Below the pieces are notes generated by a model, which ran no database searches, was not told the origin of the DNA, and saw only the letters and a program-made list of their open reading frames with translations. Source: Tardiphaga sp. (lineage in GTDB: Bacteria > Pseudomonadota > Alphaproteobacteria > Rhizobiales > Xanthobacteraceae). Taken from it: a stretch of DNA of 12,469 bases. The stretch lies in assembly GCA_014377915.1 (NCBI GenBank), contig JACMOT010000442.1, positions 1-12,469 of the forward strand, written 5' to 3'. Both the position numbers and the translations under genes were made by a program. Position 1 is the stretch's first letter; the number at the start of each line of letters is the position of its first letter. Positions 1 through 7,138 of this stretch are shown piece after piece.

Positions 1-56
1 GCAAAAGGTATCTATACACCGCAGCGACAAAAGCCCGATTGGCTTGCGGGTGTCGA

Positions 57-89
57 TTGTGTGCTGCATCAAGTTCCGGCTTATAGAAT
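57..89 (+). promoter_or_regulatory. Possible weak promoter upstream of ccmA
   Basis: The first 195 bases carry no convincing gene. A TATAGAAT stretch at 82-89 resembles a -10 box, and a TTGTGT at 57-62 could be a poor -35, but the spacer of 19 is long. It would give a leader of about 100 bases before the ccmA start. A small hairpin (AAGCC at 31-35, GGCTT at 41-45) lies just upstream. In relatives the aconitase gene acnA often lies next to ccmA, so part of this stretch may be its upstream region; that is inference, since no acnA sequence is visible. Confidence 0.22.
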
Positions 90-195
90 CTTTCTAGGGG
101 CGCCGCCACAGCGACAATCGTTTCGCAGCAATGCGGGATCATGCAACGTGCGCGCGGCGACGGCTGAATGGCAGCAGGGCCGTGAAAGGGCAAAG

Positions 196-825
196 ATGCG
201 GCTCTCGGGGCGCGGGTTACGATGTGTGCGGGGCGGCCGCGAGGTGTTTTCCGGCCTGGATTTCGATGCCACAGCCGGCGAAGCGCTGGCGATCGTCGGC
301 CCCAACGGCGCCGGCAAGACCTCCTTGCTGCGGCTGATCGGCGGGTTGCTGGCGCTGGAGGGAGGGGCAGTCACGCTGGATGGCGGCGACGCCGAATTGA
401 CGCTGTCCGAGCAGGCGCATTATCTGGGTCACGAAGACGCCATGAAGCCGGCGCTCACCGTCACCGAAAACCTGACCTTCTGGGCCGAATTTCTCGGCGG
501 CGATGCGGCCGATCCCGCCATGTGCATCGATGCGGTCGGCCTGAGCCATGCCGCGGCCTTGCCGGCTGGTTTTCTGTCCGCCGGGCAGCGCCGCCGGCTG
601 TCGATCGCGCGGCTGCTGACGGTACGGCGGCCGATCTGGCTGCTCGACGAGCCGACGGCGGCGCTGGATCTGGGCAGCCAGCGGATCTTTGCGGGTCTGA
701 TGACCACGCATCTCGAAAGCGGCGGCCTGATCATCGCCGCGACTCATGCGCCGCTGGGCATTAAAACGCGGGAATTACGGATCGGGGACGGCGGCCGCGT
801 GTATCCGACGAACGCCCCCTCATGA
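196..825 (+). CDS. ccmA: Cytochrome c biogenesis heme exporter ATPase CcmA
   Basis: This is the ATPase subunit of the CcmAB transporter in System I cytochrome c maturation. In the family, its ATP hydrolysis drives release of heme-loaded CcmE from CcmC. The 209-residue product has a complete ABC set: Walker A GPNGAGKT at 35-42, signature LSAGQ at 127-131, Walker B IWLLDEP at 147-153 with catalytic Glu152, and the switch His184. The length is normal for CcmA. The frame is open back to a GTG at 61, but the start at 196 is preferred: it follows a purine-rich GAAAGGG at 184-190, and the ABC fold begins at once, whereas the upstream translation resembles no ABC sequence. The stop overlaps the ccmB start by four bases (ATGA at 822-825), so translation is probably coupled. 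Older Bradyrhizobium literature calls this gene cycV. Confidence 0.96.
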   Translation: MRLSGRGLRCVRGGREVFSGLDFDATAGEALAIVGPNGAGKTSLLRLIGGLLALEGGAVTLDGGDAELTLSEQAHYLGHEDAMKPALTVTENLTFWAEFLGGDAADPAMCIDAVGLSHAAALPAGFLSAGQRRRLSIARLLTVRRPIWLLDEPTAALDLGSQRIFAGLMTTHLESGGLIIAATHAPLGIKTRELRIGDGGRVYPTNAPS

Positions 826-1490
826 CGGCCCTCGGCGCGCTGATTAGTCGCGATATCCGCATCGCTATGCGAATCGGCGGCGGAGCGCTGATCGGGGTGC
901 TGTTTTTTCTCACCGTGGTGGTGTTGATGCCATTCGCGCTGGGGCCGGATCTGGCGCTGCTGGCGCGCCTCGGACCGGCGATCCTGTGGATCGGCGCGCT
1001 GCTGGCCAGCCTGCTGACGTTGGATCGGCTGTTCACCGCGGACCATGATGACGGCTCGCTGGATCTGATCCTGATGAGCCGAACGCCGCTGGAACTGGCC
1101 TGTGCGGCCAAGGCGCTGGCGCACTGGCTGGCCGCCGGCGTGCCGCTGATTCTGGCCGCTCCGGTTCTGGGGTTGCTGCTCAATCTCGACAGCCGCTCGA
1201 CGCTGGCGGTGGCGCTAACGCTGCTGGCGGGGACGCCGGCGCTGACCTTCAGCGGCATGATAGGGGCGGCGCTGGCAGTGACGCTGCGGCGCGGCGGGTT
1301 GCTGTTAGCGGTGCTGGTGCTGCCGCTATCGATCCCGGTACTGATTTTTGGCGTCGCGGCGTCGAATGCCGCGGTCGAGGGAACGGTGTCGTTCGGCACC
1401 CCGTTCTCGATCCTGTGCGCGCTGTCGCTGGCGAGCCTGGTGATCGGGCCGTTCGCGGCGGCGGCCAGCCTGCGCCACGGGCTCGATTGA
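822..1490 (+). CDS. ccmB: Heme exporter membrane subunit CcmB
   Basis: This is the membrane partner of CcmA in the cytochrome c maturation complex of the inner membrane. The 222-residue product is almost entirely hydrophobic, with about six predicted membrane segments (roughly residues 18-40, 47-67, 94-119, 125-150, 156-180 and 190-215). A charged loop with [17 protein letters not shown] sits near residues 68-84, as is typical of CcmB. The usual length is about 220, so it appears complete. The start is fixed by the ATGA overlap with ccmA. The protein has no catalytic motif of its own; the assignment rests on hydropathy, the loop sequence and its position between ccmA and ccmC. It corresponds to cycW in older Bradyrhizobium naming. 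Confidence 0.95.
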   Translation: MTALGALISRDIRIAMRIGGGALIGVLFFLTVVVLMPFALGPDLALLARLGPAILWIGALLASLLTLDRLFTADHDDGSLDLILMSRTPLELACAAKALAHWLAAGVPLILAAPVLGLLLNLDSRSTLAVALTLLAGTPALTFSGMIGAALAVTLRRGGLLLAVLVLPLSIPVLIFGVAASNAAVEGTVSFGTPFSILCALSLASLVIGPFAAAASLRHGLD

Positions 1491-1538
1491 GAAGGACTTG
1501 CGCCCGATCAACCCGCGGCAGCACACGACAATGCTATG

Positions 1539-1555
1539 GCAGGCGGATTGCCTGC
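1539..1555 (+). other. Small hairpin in the ccmB-ccmC gap
   Basis: A perfect 6-bp stem (GCAGGC 1539-1544, GCCTGC 1550-1555, loop GGATT) lies between ccmB and the preferred ccmC start at 1584. It has no T-tract, so it is unlikely to terminate transcription. It might affect ccmC translation or mRNA processing. A chance stem of this size in GC-rich DNA is quite possible. Confidence 0.3.
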
Positions 1556-1583
1556 AACCGCTGCGACGATTATCAGAAACCCC

Positions 1584-2321
1584 ATGACCCTGACTGAACT
1601 CGCCAATCCGACCCGTTTCTTGTCGCTGTCCACACGGATCCTGCCGTGGCTGGCCGGCGCGGCCGCGGTCGTGCTGGTGATCGGGCTGACGCAATCCGCG
1701 CTGGCGCCGGACGACTACCAGCAGGGCGCTACCGTCAAGATCATGTTCATCCACGTACCCAACGCCTGGCTGTCGATGTTCGTCTGGGGCGTGATGAGCG
1801 TGGCTTCGCTGGGCACGCTGGTATGGCGGCATCCGCTCGCCGATGTCGCCGCCAAGGCCGCCGCCCCGATCGGCGCGGCCTTCACCTTCCTGGCCTTGGT
1901 GACCGGCTCGCTGTGGGGCCGGCCGATGTGGGGCACCTATTGGGAATGGGACGCCCGGCTGACATCGATGCTGATCCTGTTCCTGATGTATCTTGGCCTC
2001 ATCGCGCTGTGGCGCGCGGTCGAGGACCCGTCGCGGGCGGCGCGCGCGGCGGCGATCCTGACCCTGGTCGGCGCCATCAACATCCCGATCATCAAGTTTT
2101 CCGTCGACTGGTGGAATACGCTGCACCAGCCAGCCTCGGTGATGAAAATGGGCGGCTCGTCGCTCGATAAGGCATTTCTGACGCCGCTGCTGGTGATGGC
2201 GGTGGCGTTTTCGCTGCTGTTCATCACGCTGCATCTGGCCGCCATGCGCAACGAGATCCTGCGCCGCCGCGTGCGATCGCTGCAGATGCTGCAGGCCAGC
2301 AAGCCAGTGGCGTTGCCGTGA
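1584..2321 (+). CDS. ccmC: Heme handling protein CcmC
   Basis: CcmC binds heme at the periplasmic face of the inner membrane and attaches it to the chaperone CcmE. The 245-residue product carries the tryptophan-rich WWD signature of the heme-handling family at 111-125 (WGRPMWGTYWEWDAR), followed by LTS. The two histidines expected as axial heme ligands are in place: His57 in the HVPNAW motif and His181 in NTLHQP. About six membrane helices are visible. The frame is also open from an ATG at 1536, adding 16 residues, but MTLTELANPTRF at 1584 is the start I would expect from relatives; neither start has a good Shine-Dalgarno sequence. The 93-base gap after ccmB is the largest inside the operon. 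The stop TGA at 2319-2321 shares its A with the ccmD ATG. It is cycZ in older Bradyrhizobium naming. Confidence 0.95.
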   Translation: MTLTELANPTRFLSLSTRILPWLAGAAAVVLVIGLTQSALAPDDYQQGATVKIMFIHVPNAWLSMFVWGVMSVASLGTLVWRHPLADVAAKAAAPIGAAFTFLALVTGSLWGRPMWGTYWEWDARLTSMLILFLMYLGLIALWRAVEDPSRAARAAAILTLVGAINIPIIKFSVDWWNTLHQPASVMKMGGSSLDKAFLTPLLVMAVAFSLLFITLHLAAMRNEILRRRVRSLQMLQASKPVALP

Positions 2322-2500
2322 TGGCGCTCGGTCCCTACACCAGCTTCATCGTGATGTCCTATGCCCTGGTCGCCGCCGTGGTGTTGATCCTGATCGTCTG
2401 GATCGCGCTCGACCATCGCCGTGTGCGGGCGCAACTTCATGCGCTGGAAACGGCCGGCGTCAGCCGCCGCTCCGGCCGCGGCGCGGCGGACCTGTCATGA
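2321..2500 (+). CDS. ccmD: Heme exporter small subunit CcmD
   Basis: CcmD is the small single-span membrane protein that stabilises the CcmABC complex and helps release heme-loaded CcmE. The 59-residue product starts with MALGPYTSFIVMSY, has one hydrophobic helix (about residues 9-30) and then a basic cytoplasmic tail (DHRRVRAQLHALE), which is the standard CcmD arrangement. A GTG at 2318 is also in frame, directly before the ATG; I chose the ATG because it overlaps the ccmC stop by one base (TGATG). The end overlaps ccmG by four bases. Proteins this small show little conserved sequence, but the position between ccmC and ccmG makes the assignment firm. Older Bradyrhizobium literature uses cycX. 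Confidence 0.92.
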   Translation: MALGPYTSFIVMSYALVAAVVLILIVWIALDHRRVRAQLHALETAGVSRRSGRGAADLS

Positions 2501-3072
2501 GCGACGTCACCCCGAAACGCCGCTGGATGATGGCGCTACCATTGCTCGGCTTTGCCGCGATGGCGGCGCTGTTCTGGTTCCGGCTTGGCGCCGATCCCGC
2601 GAAAATTCCCTCCGCGCTGATCGGCCGGCCGGCGCCGTCCACGATGCTGCCGGCGCTGCAAGGCCTCGCGGCCAATGGCGCGGCGGTGCCGGGGCTCGAT
2701 CCGGCGGCGTTCAAGGGCAAAGTGAGCATCGTCAATGTGTGGGCGTCGTGGTGCGTGCCGTGCCACGAAGAGGCGCCGTTGTTCACGACGCTGGCGCAGG
2801 ACAAGCGGCTGCAGATGGTCGGCATCAACTACAAGGACGGCGCGGACAATGCGCGGCGCTTTCTTGGCCGCTATGGCAATCCGTTCGGCATTGTCGGCGT
2901 CGATGGCAACGGACGCGCCGCGATCGAATGGGGCGTCTATGGCGTGCCCGAGACCTTCATCGTCGGCCGCGATGGGCGCATTGCCTACAAGCTCGTCGGC
3001 GGCGTCACAGCTGAGAATTTCGACAGCGTGCTGAAGGTCGAGATCGAGAAGGCGCTGAAGGCGGGAAGCTAG
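2497..3072 (+). CDS. ccmG: Thiol:disulfide interchange protein CcmG (DsbE)
   Basis: This is a membrane-anchored periplasmic thioredoxin-like protein. It reduces the cysteines of the apocytochrome CXXCH motif, or the disulfide with its partner, so that heme can be attached. The 191 residues comprise a short cytoplasmic start, one anchor helix (about 10-29) and a thioredoxin fold. The active site is WCVPC with Cys86 and Cys89; WCxxC with variable middle residues is normal in this family. The cis-proline loop is GVYGVPE with Pro151, and the acidic EWGVYG stretch before it is typical of CcmG. The start is set by the ATGA overlap with ccmD. It closes the ccm operon; no strong terminator follows before the next gene. 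It is cycY in older Bradyrhizobium naming. Confidence 0.95.
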   Translation: MSDVTPKRRWMMALPLLGFAAMAALFWFRLGADPAKIPSALIGRPAPSTMLPALQGLAANGAAVPGLDPAAFKGKVSIVNVWASWCVPCHEEAPLFTTLAQDKRLQMVGINYKDGADNARRFLGRYGNPFGIVGVDGNGRAAIEWGVYGVPETFIVGRDGRIAYKLVGGVTAENFDSVLKVEIEKALKAGS

Positions 3073-3155
3073 TTCGGAGCCGTCCGGCCAAGGGGGCACC
3101 CGTCGACGCTTCCCTCAAATATATTTTCGCTTTTATCCGCGGTTCATTTCCGCGC

Positions 3156-3170
3156 CATGGCGTCGCCATG
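3156..3170. promoter_or_regulatory. Perfect 15-bp palindrome upstream of the HhH gene
   Basis: CATGGCG T CGCCATG is a perfect 7-bp inverted repeat around a single base, in the 152-base gap between ccmG and the helix-hairpin-helix gene and about 55 bases before its ATG. The size and symmetry would suit a dimeric regulator's operator, but the regulator is unknown and no clear promoter boxes flank it. The stretch upstream (3119-3140) is unusually AT-rich for this genome and may hold a promoter. Chance occurrence is possible. Confidence 0.35.
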
Positions 3171-3210
3171 AATCGTCCGCTAGCTTGGTTCTGTTACTTA
3201 AACAGTCCTT

Positions 3211-3217
3211 GGAGGGA
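3211..3217 (+). promoter_or_regulatory. Strong ribosome binding site that fixes the HhH gene start
   Basis: GGAGGGA lies seven bases before the ATG at 3225. It decides between this ATG and an in-frame ATG at 3168, which has no such site and would put charged and aromatic residues ahead of a clean signal peptide. Confidence 0.85.
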
Positions 3218-3224
3218 CATTCCG

Positions 3225-3596
3225 ATGCGTCATTTTACGCTTGCTTCGCTCGCCGCCGCCGCGCTCACTTTCGGGCTGCTGGCTTCCGCACCTTCGATGG
3301 CGCAGACGCCCGCGCCCGCCGCTTCCGGCAAGATGGCGCCGATCACCACCGGCAAGGCGGCCCCGGCCGCCGAATCGAAGATGGCGCCGGCGGCGAAGGC
3401 CGATGGCAAGATCGACATCAATACCGCCAGCAAGGATGAGTTGATGGCGTTCAAGGGGATCGGCGACAAATATTCCGACAAGATCATTGCCGGCCGGCCC
3501 TATGCCAAGAAGGACCAGCTGGTCTCGAAGAACGTGCTGCCGGAAGCGACCTACAAGAAGATCTCCGACCAGATCATCGCGAGCCAGCCGAAGTAG
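3225..3596 (+). CDS. Exported helix-hairpin-helix (ComEA-like) protein
   Basis: The 123-residue product has a signal peptide (MRHF, then a hydrophobic run to about residue 20, with likely cleavage after SMA at 26). An Ala/Pro/Lys linker (27-61) follows in which KMAP occurs twice. A helix-hairpin-helix domain (about 62-118) includes IDINTASKDEL, KGIGDKYSDKII and AGRPYAKKDQL. This motif order is that of ComEA and related short DNA-binding proteins, where IN.A...L..(I/K)GIG contacts the DNA backbone. I infer an exported protein able to bind DNA non-specifically; whether it acts in DNA uptake is unknown, since no other competence gene is in the window. It lies downstream of ccmG in the same direction but 152 bases away, with its own strong ribosome binding site and terminator, so it is probably a separate transcript. 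The linker repeats AAGATGGCGCCG at 3330-3341 and 3378-3389. Confidence 0.86.
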   Translation: MRHFTLASLAAAALTFGLLASAPSMAQTPAPAASGKMAPITTGKAAPAAESKMAPAAKADGKIDINTASKDELMAFKGIGDKYSDKIIAGRPYAKKDQLVSKNVLPEATYKKISDQIIASQPK

Positions 3597-3618
3597 ACTG
3601 TCTCGGTTTTAGACTGCG

Positions 3619-3650
3619 AACGCACCGGCGCATCCGCGCCGGTGCGTTTT
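3619..3650 (+). terminator. Rho-independent terminator after the HhH gene
   Basis: A perfect 13-bp stem (3619-3631 with 3636-3648, core GCACCGGCGC/GCGCCGGTGC) closes on an ATCC loop and runs into TTTT (3647-3650). It begins 23 bases after the stop of the helix-hairpin-helix gene. The T-run overlaps the stop codon of the convergent yciB gene, so both genes end on this element. It has no T-tract on the other strand and so is best read as a plus-strand terminator. Confidence 0.9.
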
Positions 3651-4266
3651 ACCTGGTGATGTCTCCGGCGTCGGCTTCGCTCTCGGCAAGCGACACGGGT
3701 TCCAGATGATAGCGCTTGATCAGCGGCATTTGCGTCAGCGCAAATGCCATCGTCAGCGGGATCACGCCGAACGCCTTGAAGGCGACCCAGAAATCGGTGG
3801 TCTGGGTGCGCCAGACGATCTCGTTGACGATCGCCATAGCGAAGAAGAACAGCGCCCAGCGCAATGTCAGCGCGCGCCAGCCGGGCGGCGTCAGGTTGAA
3901 CATCTGGTCGAATATCACGGCGATGAAGGAGCGACCGAACAGCAGCCCGCCGCCCAGGATCACCGCGAACAGGCCGTAGATGATGGTCGGCTTGACCTTG
4001 ATGAAGGTCTCGTCGTGCAGCACCAGCGTCAGCGTGCCGAACACGATGACGATGATGCCGGTGACCAGCGCCATCATGGGCACATGCCGGGTCACCACAT
4101 AAGAGGCGATCATCGCCACTACGATCGCCACCATGAAGGCTCCGGTGGCGATGAACAGGTTGCCCTTGGCATTGGCGATGAAGAAGATCACCAGCGGCCC
4201 GAGTTCGGTGGCGAGCTTGAACAGCGGATGTGGCTGCTTCTTGTCGAGTATCCCGGTATTGCTCAT
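3649..4266 (-). CDS. yciB: Inner membrane septation protein A (YciB/IspZ family)
   Basis: This is a polytopic inner membrane protein of the YciB family, associated with cell envelope integrity and intracellular septation; the molecular activity is not established. The 205-residue product has about five hydrophobic segments and the family landmarks: [12 protein letters not shown] near the start, [13 protein letters not shown] in the middle, and [20 protein letters not shown] followed by [15 protein letters not shown] and [13 protein letters not shown] towards the end. Length fits the family (about 180-210). The start at MSNTG is one base after the ftsY stop, which suggests coupled translation. 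An in-frame upstream start (11 extra residues, inside ftsY) was set aside. It converges on the helix-hairpin-helix gene, with only 52 bases between stops. Confidence 0.93.
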   Translation of the reverse strand: MSNTGILDKKQPHPLFKLATELGPLVIFFIANAKGNLFIATGAFMVAIVVAMIASYVVTRHVPMMALVTGIIVIVFGTLTLVLHDETFIKVKPTIIYGLFAVILGGGLLFGRSFIAVIFDQMFNLTPPGWRALTLRWALFFFAMAIVNEIVWRTQTTDFWVAFKAFGVIPLTMAFALTQMPLIKRYHLEPVSLAESEADAGDITR

Positions 4267-4267
4267 C

Positions 4268-5212
4268 TCAGCTCTCGATTCCTGCAATCGCCTGGGCAAA
4301 GTCCCGCGCGGTAAAGGGCGCGAGATCGTCGATCCCCTCGCCGACGCCGATAAAATGCACCGGCAGTTTGAATTTTTCCGACAACGCCACCAGGATGCCG
4401 CCGCGGGCGGTGCCGTCGAGCTTGGTCATCACCAAGCCGGTGACGCCAGCCATACGATGAAACGCCTCGACCTGCGACAGCGCGTTTTGTCCCACGGTGG
4501 CGTCGAGCACCAGCAGCACCGCATGCGGCGCGGAAGCATCGACCTTCTTGATGACGCGGACCACCTTCTCCAGCTCGATCATCAGCTCTGACTTGTTCTG
4601 CAGCCGGCCAGCGGTGTCTATCAGCAGTACGTCGCGCTTTTCCTCGCGCGCCGCGGTCACGGCGGTAAAGGCCAGGCTCGCCGAATCCGAACCCTGCGCG
4701 CCGGCGATAACCGGCGATTTGGTGCGTTCGCCCCAGACTTTCAACTGCTCGATCGCCGCGGCGCGAAACGTGTCCCCGGCGGCCAGCATGACGCTGCGGC
4801 CCTCGGCGGCGAGTTTGGCGGCGAGCTTGCCGATCGTGGTGGTCTTGCCGGAGCCGTTGACGCCGACCACCAGGATGACGAACGGCTTTTGTGCCGCGTC
4901 GATCACCAGCGGGCGGGCCACCGCCGCCAGCACCTTCTCGACCTCGGTGGCGACCACGGCCTTCACGTCGTCGGCCGAGATCGCCTTGTCATAGCGGCCA
5001 TGGCCGACAGCGGCCGCGATCCGCGCCGCCACCTCGGTACCGAGGTCGGCGCGCAGCAGCACGTCCTCGATTTCCTCGAGCATGGCACGGTCGAGCTTAC
5101 GCTTGGTGACGAGGTCAGCGACCGCGGTTCCGAGCGAGCTGGAGGTGCGCTTCAGTCCGCTGGATAGCCGGCGCCACCAGCTTTGTTTGGGCGTTTCAGG
5201 AGTGTCGTTCAT
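4268..5212 (-). CDS. ftsY: Signal recognition particle receptor FtsY
   Basis: FtsY is the membrane-associated receptor GTPase that docks Ffh-bound ribosomes at the translocon. The 314-residue product has a short basic and aromatic start ([13 protein letters not shown], 10-22) instead of the long acidic A domain of E. coli, which is common in alphaproteobacteria. The N helical domain covers about 23-95 and the GTPase G domain about 110-314. GTPase motifs are G1 GVNGSGKT at 117-124, DTFR at 147-150 in the insertion box, DTAGR at 199-203, TKLDG at 263-267, and the closing GVGEGIDDL at 289-297. All key residues are intact. yciB follows after one base. The next gene upstream is divergent and starts only 28 bases away, so the ftsY promoter probably lies within that gene's 5' end. 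Confidence 0.97.
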   Translation of the reverse strand: MNDTPETPKQSWWRRLSSGLKRTSSSLGTAVADLVTKRKLDRAMLEEIEDVLLRADLGTEVAARIAAAVGHGRYDKAISADDVKAVVATEVEKVLAAVARPLVIDAAQKPFVILVVGVNGSGKTTTIGKLAAKLAAEGRSVMLAAGDTFRAAAIEQLKVWGERTKSPVIAGAQGSDSASLAFTAVTAAREEKRDVLLIDTAGRLQNKSELMIELEKVVRVIKKVDASAPHAVLLVLDATVGQNALSQVEAFHRMAGVTGLVMTKLDGTARGGILVALSEKFKLPVHFIGVGEGIDDLAPFTARDFAQAIAGIES

Positions 5213-5240
5213 GTCGGGGCTGTGTTAGCGGTTTCGCGCC

Positions 5241-5990
5241 ATGAACGAAAGTCACGAAGAACCCTTCGCGGAAGCCCAGTTGCCGCCCCGCACCGATGCC
5301 GTCGAGCTCACCGAGGCCGAGATCCTGGGTCGGGTGCTGCACCGTGACGGGCTAATGCTGGTAATCGACAAGCCGGCCGGGCTGCCGGTGCACCGCGGCC
5401 CCAAGGGCGGCGCCAATCTGGAAACCTCGTTCGAATTCCTGCGCTATGGCCTGCCGCGCGCGCCGGTGCTGGCGCATCGGCTCGATCGCGACACGTCCGG
5501 CTGCCTGGTGCTGGGCCGCCATCGCAAGGCGACGGCCTCGCTCGGCCTGCTGTTCAAGCACAGCCGGATTTCCAAGACCTACTGGGCGGTGGTCGAGGGC
5601 GGCCCGGCCGAGGACGCAGGCACCATCGACATGCCGCTCGGCCGCCTTAACGCTGAACGCGGCTGGTGGATGAAGCCGGATGCCGAGGGCCTGCAGGCGG
5701 TCACCAATTTCCGGGTGCTGGGGCGCGGCCAGGGCCTGGCGTGGATGGCGCTGGCGCCGGTCACCGGGCGCACCCATCAATTGCGGGTGCACAGTTCGGC
5801 ATCGGGCTGGCCGATCGTCGGTGACAATATCTATGGCACCGGGCCGCGGTTCGGCGAGCCGACGCTGCATCTGCATGCCCGGGAAATCGTGATCCCGATC
5901 TCGCGCAACAAGGACCCTATCCGGGTCGTGGCCCCGGCGCCGCCGCATCTGCACGAACGGCTCCGGCTGTGTGGCTGGAACGGGGAATAG
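5241..5990 (+). CDS. RluA-family RNA pseudouridine synthase
   Basis: It is predicted to isomerise specific uridines to pseudouridine in rRNA or tRNA; the target cannot be read from sequence. The 249-residue product has no S4 RNA-binding domain, like RluA itself. Landmarks of the family are VIDKPAGLPVH at 41-51, the catalytic loop HRLDRDTSG at 79-87 with nucleophile Asp82, the KTYWAVVEG strand at 112-120, and GRTHQLRVH at 176-184 followed by PIVGDNIYG. The acidic first 30 residues are not conserved core. Its start is 28 bases from the divergent ftsY start, and it converges on dapF. In several relatives, as I recall, the tRNA methylthiotransferase gene mtaB sits between dapF and ftsY; here the space holds this gene on the opposite strand. 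Confidence 0.9.
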   Translation: MNESHEEPFAEAQLPPRTDAVELTEAEILGRVLHRDGLMLVIDKPAGLPVHRGPKGGANLETSFEFLRYGLPRAPVLAHRLDRDTSGCLVLGRHRKATASLGLLFKHSRISKTYWAVVEGGPAEDAGTIDMPLGRLNAERGWWMKPDAEGLQAVTNFRVLGRGQGLAWMALAPVTGRTHQLRVHSSASGWPIVGDNIYGTGPRFGEPTLHLHAREIVIPISRNKDPIRVVAPAPPHLHERLRLCGWNGE

Positions 5991-6008
5991 GGCACTTTTT
6001 TCTTCCGC

Positions 6009-6032
6009 TCTCCTCCACAAAGGGGGAGGGGA
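6009..6032. other. Hairpin between convergent genes (possible weak terminator)
   Basis: An 8-bp stem (6009-6016 with 6025-6032, one G-T pair, core CCTCC/GGAGG, loop ACAAAGGG) sits between the stop of the pseudouridine synthase and the stop of dapF. The T-run (5995-6001) precedes the stem on the plus strand and no T-run follows it on either strand, so it is not a standard terminator. Similar CTCCTCC-GGGGAGG pieces are frequent between genes in Bradyrhizobium relatives, so it may be a degenerate family repeat; that is from memory and not checked. Confidence 0.4.
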
Positions 6033-6064
6033 AATGAACTAAAGAGCGCGCTTGGTTTCTCAAC

Positions 6065-6937
6065 TCATGCCACCGCGCCGAACAGCTTCGGATCAAACCG
6101 GCCTTCATATTCAAAGGTGGCCGTCCCCGTCATCAGCACGTGGTCATCGTGCTCGCGCCACTCGATCGTCAGTTCGCCGCCGGGCAGCGTCATATGCACC
6201 ACGCGGTTGGTCCGGCGTAGCCGGGCGGCGGCGACCGCGGTAGCGCAGGCGGCCGAGCCGCAGGCCCGGGTCAGGCCGGCGCCGCGTTCCCAGGTCCGCA
6301 TCACGATGTGATCGCGATCGACAATCTGCGCCAGCGTGATGTTGGCGCGGTCCGGGAAAATCGGGTGATTTTCGAGCAGCGGGCCGAACTTGCCGAGATC
6401 ATAGGCCTCGATATTATCGACCCAGAAGATCGCATGTGGATTGCCCATCGAGACTACTGAGGGCGTGTGCAGGATCGGCGCGTCGATCGGGCCGATCTGC
6501 AGCTCGATGCCGCGGGTGTCGCGAAACTCTTCGGCCAATGGAATGTCCTGCCAGCCGAATTTCGGCGTGCCCATGTCGACGGTGTAGAGATCCGGTGACG
6601 GGCCCTGCCAGCAATTGATCAGCCCGGCCTTGGTCTCGAAGGTCAGCGCGGTCTTGTCCGTCCCGGCGAACGTCTGGCGGGCGACGCAGCGCATGCCGTT
6701 GCCACAGGCGCCGGCTTCCGTACCGTCATTGTTGTAGATCGACACAAAGGCCTCAGTCCCCGCCAGCCGCGGCTTCCGCAGCACCATCAACTGGTCGTAA
6801 GGCACCCCGGCAGGAGCGGCGACGGCGCGGGCATCGTCCGGTGTGACGACGCCGGAGCCATCGCGCAGGTCGATCACGACGATCTCGTTGCCGATGCCGT
6901 TCATCTTGGAAAAAGCGTGGTTGGCCAGCGCGCTCAT
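6065..6937 (-). CDS. dapF: Diaminopimelate epimerase
   Basis: DapF converts LL-diaminopimelate to the meso form, the direct precursor of lysine and of the peptidoglycan cross-link, in the cytoplasm without a cofactor. The 290-residue product has the KMNGIGNE start motif (11-18) and the two catalytic cysteines: Cys78 in [14 protein letters not shown] and Cys226 in TRACGSA. The substrate-binding GNPHAI is at 166-170, ERGAG at 217-221 and LPGGEL at 251-256. Length is normal (about 270-295). The frame is open much further upstream, to 7135, but that part resembles nothing and MSALANHAF at 6937 matches the usual alphaproteobacterial start. A TATAAA at 6965-6960 on the minus strand could be its -10 box, with only a poor -35. 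Confidence 0.96.
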   Translation of the reverse strand: MSALANHAFSKMNGIGNEIVVIDLRDGSGVVTPDDARAVAAPAGVPYDQLMVLRKPRLAGTEAFVSIYNNDGTEAGACGNGMRCVARQTFAGTDKTALTFETKAGLINCWQGPSPDLYTVDMGTPKFGWQDIPLAEEFRDTRGIELQIGPIDAPILHTPSVVSMGNPHAIFWVDNIEAYDLGKFGPLLENHPIFPDRANITLAQIVDRDHIVMRTWERGAGLTRACGSAACATAVAAARLRRTNRVVHMTLPGGELTIEWREHDDHVLMTGTATFEYEGRFDPKLFGAVA

Positions 6938-6959
6938 GTCATGTCCCGATTGTCCCGGG

Positions 6960-6965
6960 TTTATA
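6960..6965 (-). promoter_or_regulatory. Possible -10 box for dapF
   Basis: The minus strand reads TATAAA here, 22 bases before the dapF ATG. No good -35 box lies 16-19 bases further up (GGCCAA is the best match), so this is a weak call. The 201 bases between dapF and the GyrI-like gene must hold the start signals of both divergent genes; nothing else clear is visible except the GC hairpin at 7095-7116. Confidence 0.3.
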
Positions 6966-7094
6966 TGGCGATCCGGCGGAGCTTGGCCAGTGCGGCGAAT
7001 CTGTGGCGACGATTTTGGATGTCTCCGGAGCGATCCGGCAGGGGACGAAAGCCGCGGCCGCGTGTTACCATGAGTGATAATTGCGCATCCTGGT

Positions 7095-7116
7095 GCGCGC
7101 GCTGGGTGGCGCGCGC
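7095..7116 (+). other. GC-only hairpin in the leader of the GyrI-like gene
   Basis: GCGCGCGC at 7095-7102 pairs with GCGCGCGC at 7109-7116 around TGGGTG. The stem ends ten bases before the GGAG ribosome binding site (7127-7130). It could slow translation or mark the 5' end of the message, but no T-tract makes it a terminator. Alternating GC stretches of this length can occur by chance in such DNA. Confidence 0.4.
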
Positions 7117-7138
7117 CGATGGCCCTGGAGATCACTGA

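Noticed and set aside
1326..2234. A 302-codon open frame on the minus strand opposite ccmB and ccmC
   Set aside because: It is a shadow of two clear ccm genes; its Arg/Gln/His-rich composition is typical of antisense frames.
3706..4314. A 202-codon plus-strand frame opposite yciB
   Set aside because: The minus strand encodes a clear YciB membrane protein with family motifs; the plus-strand product is a low-complexity His/Gln/Asp-rich shadow.
6938..7135. A 66-residue N-terminal extension of dapF
   Set aside because: The extra residues resemble no DapF sequence, begin at a GTG, and the normal start motif lies at 6937. The region is better read as intergenic.
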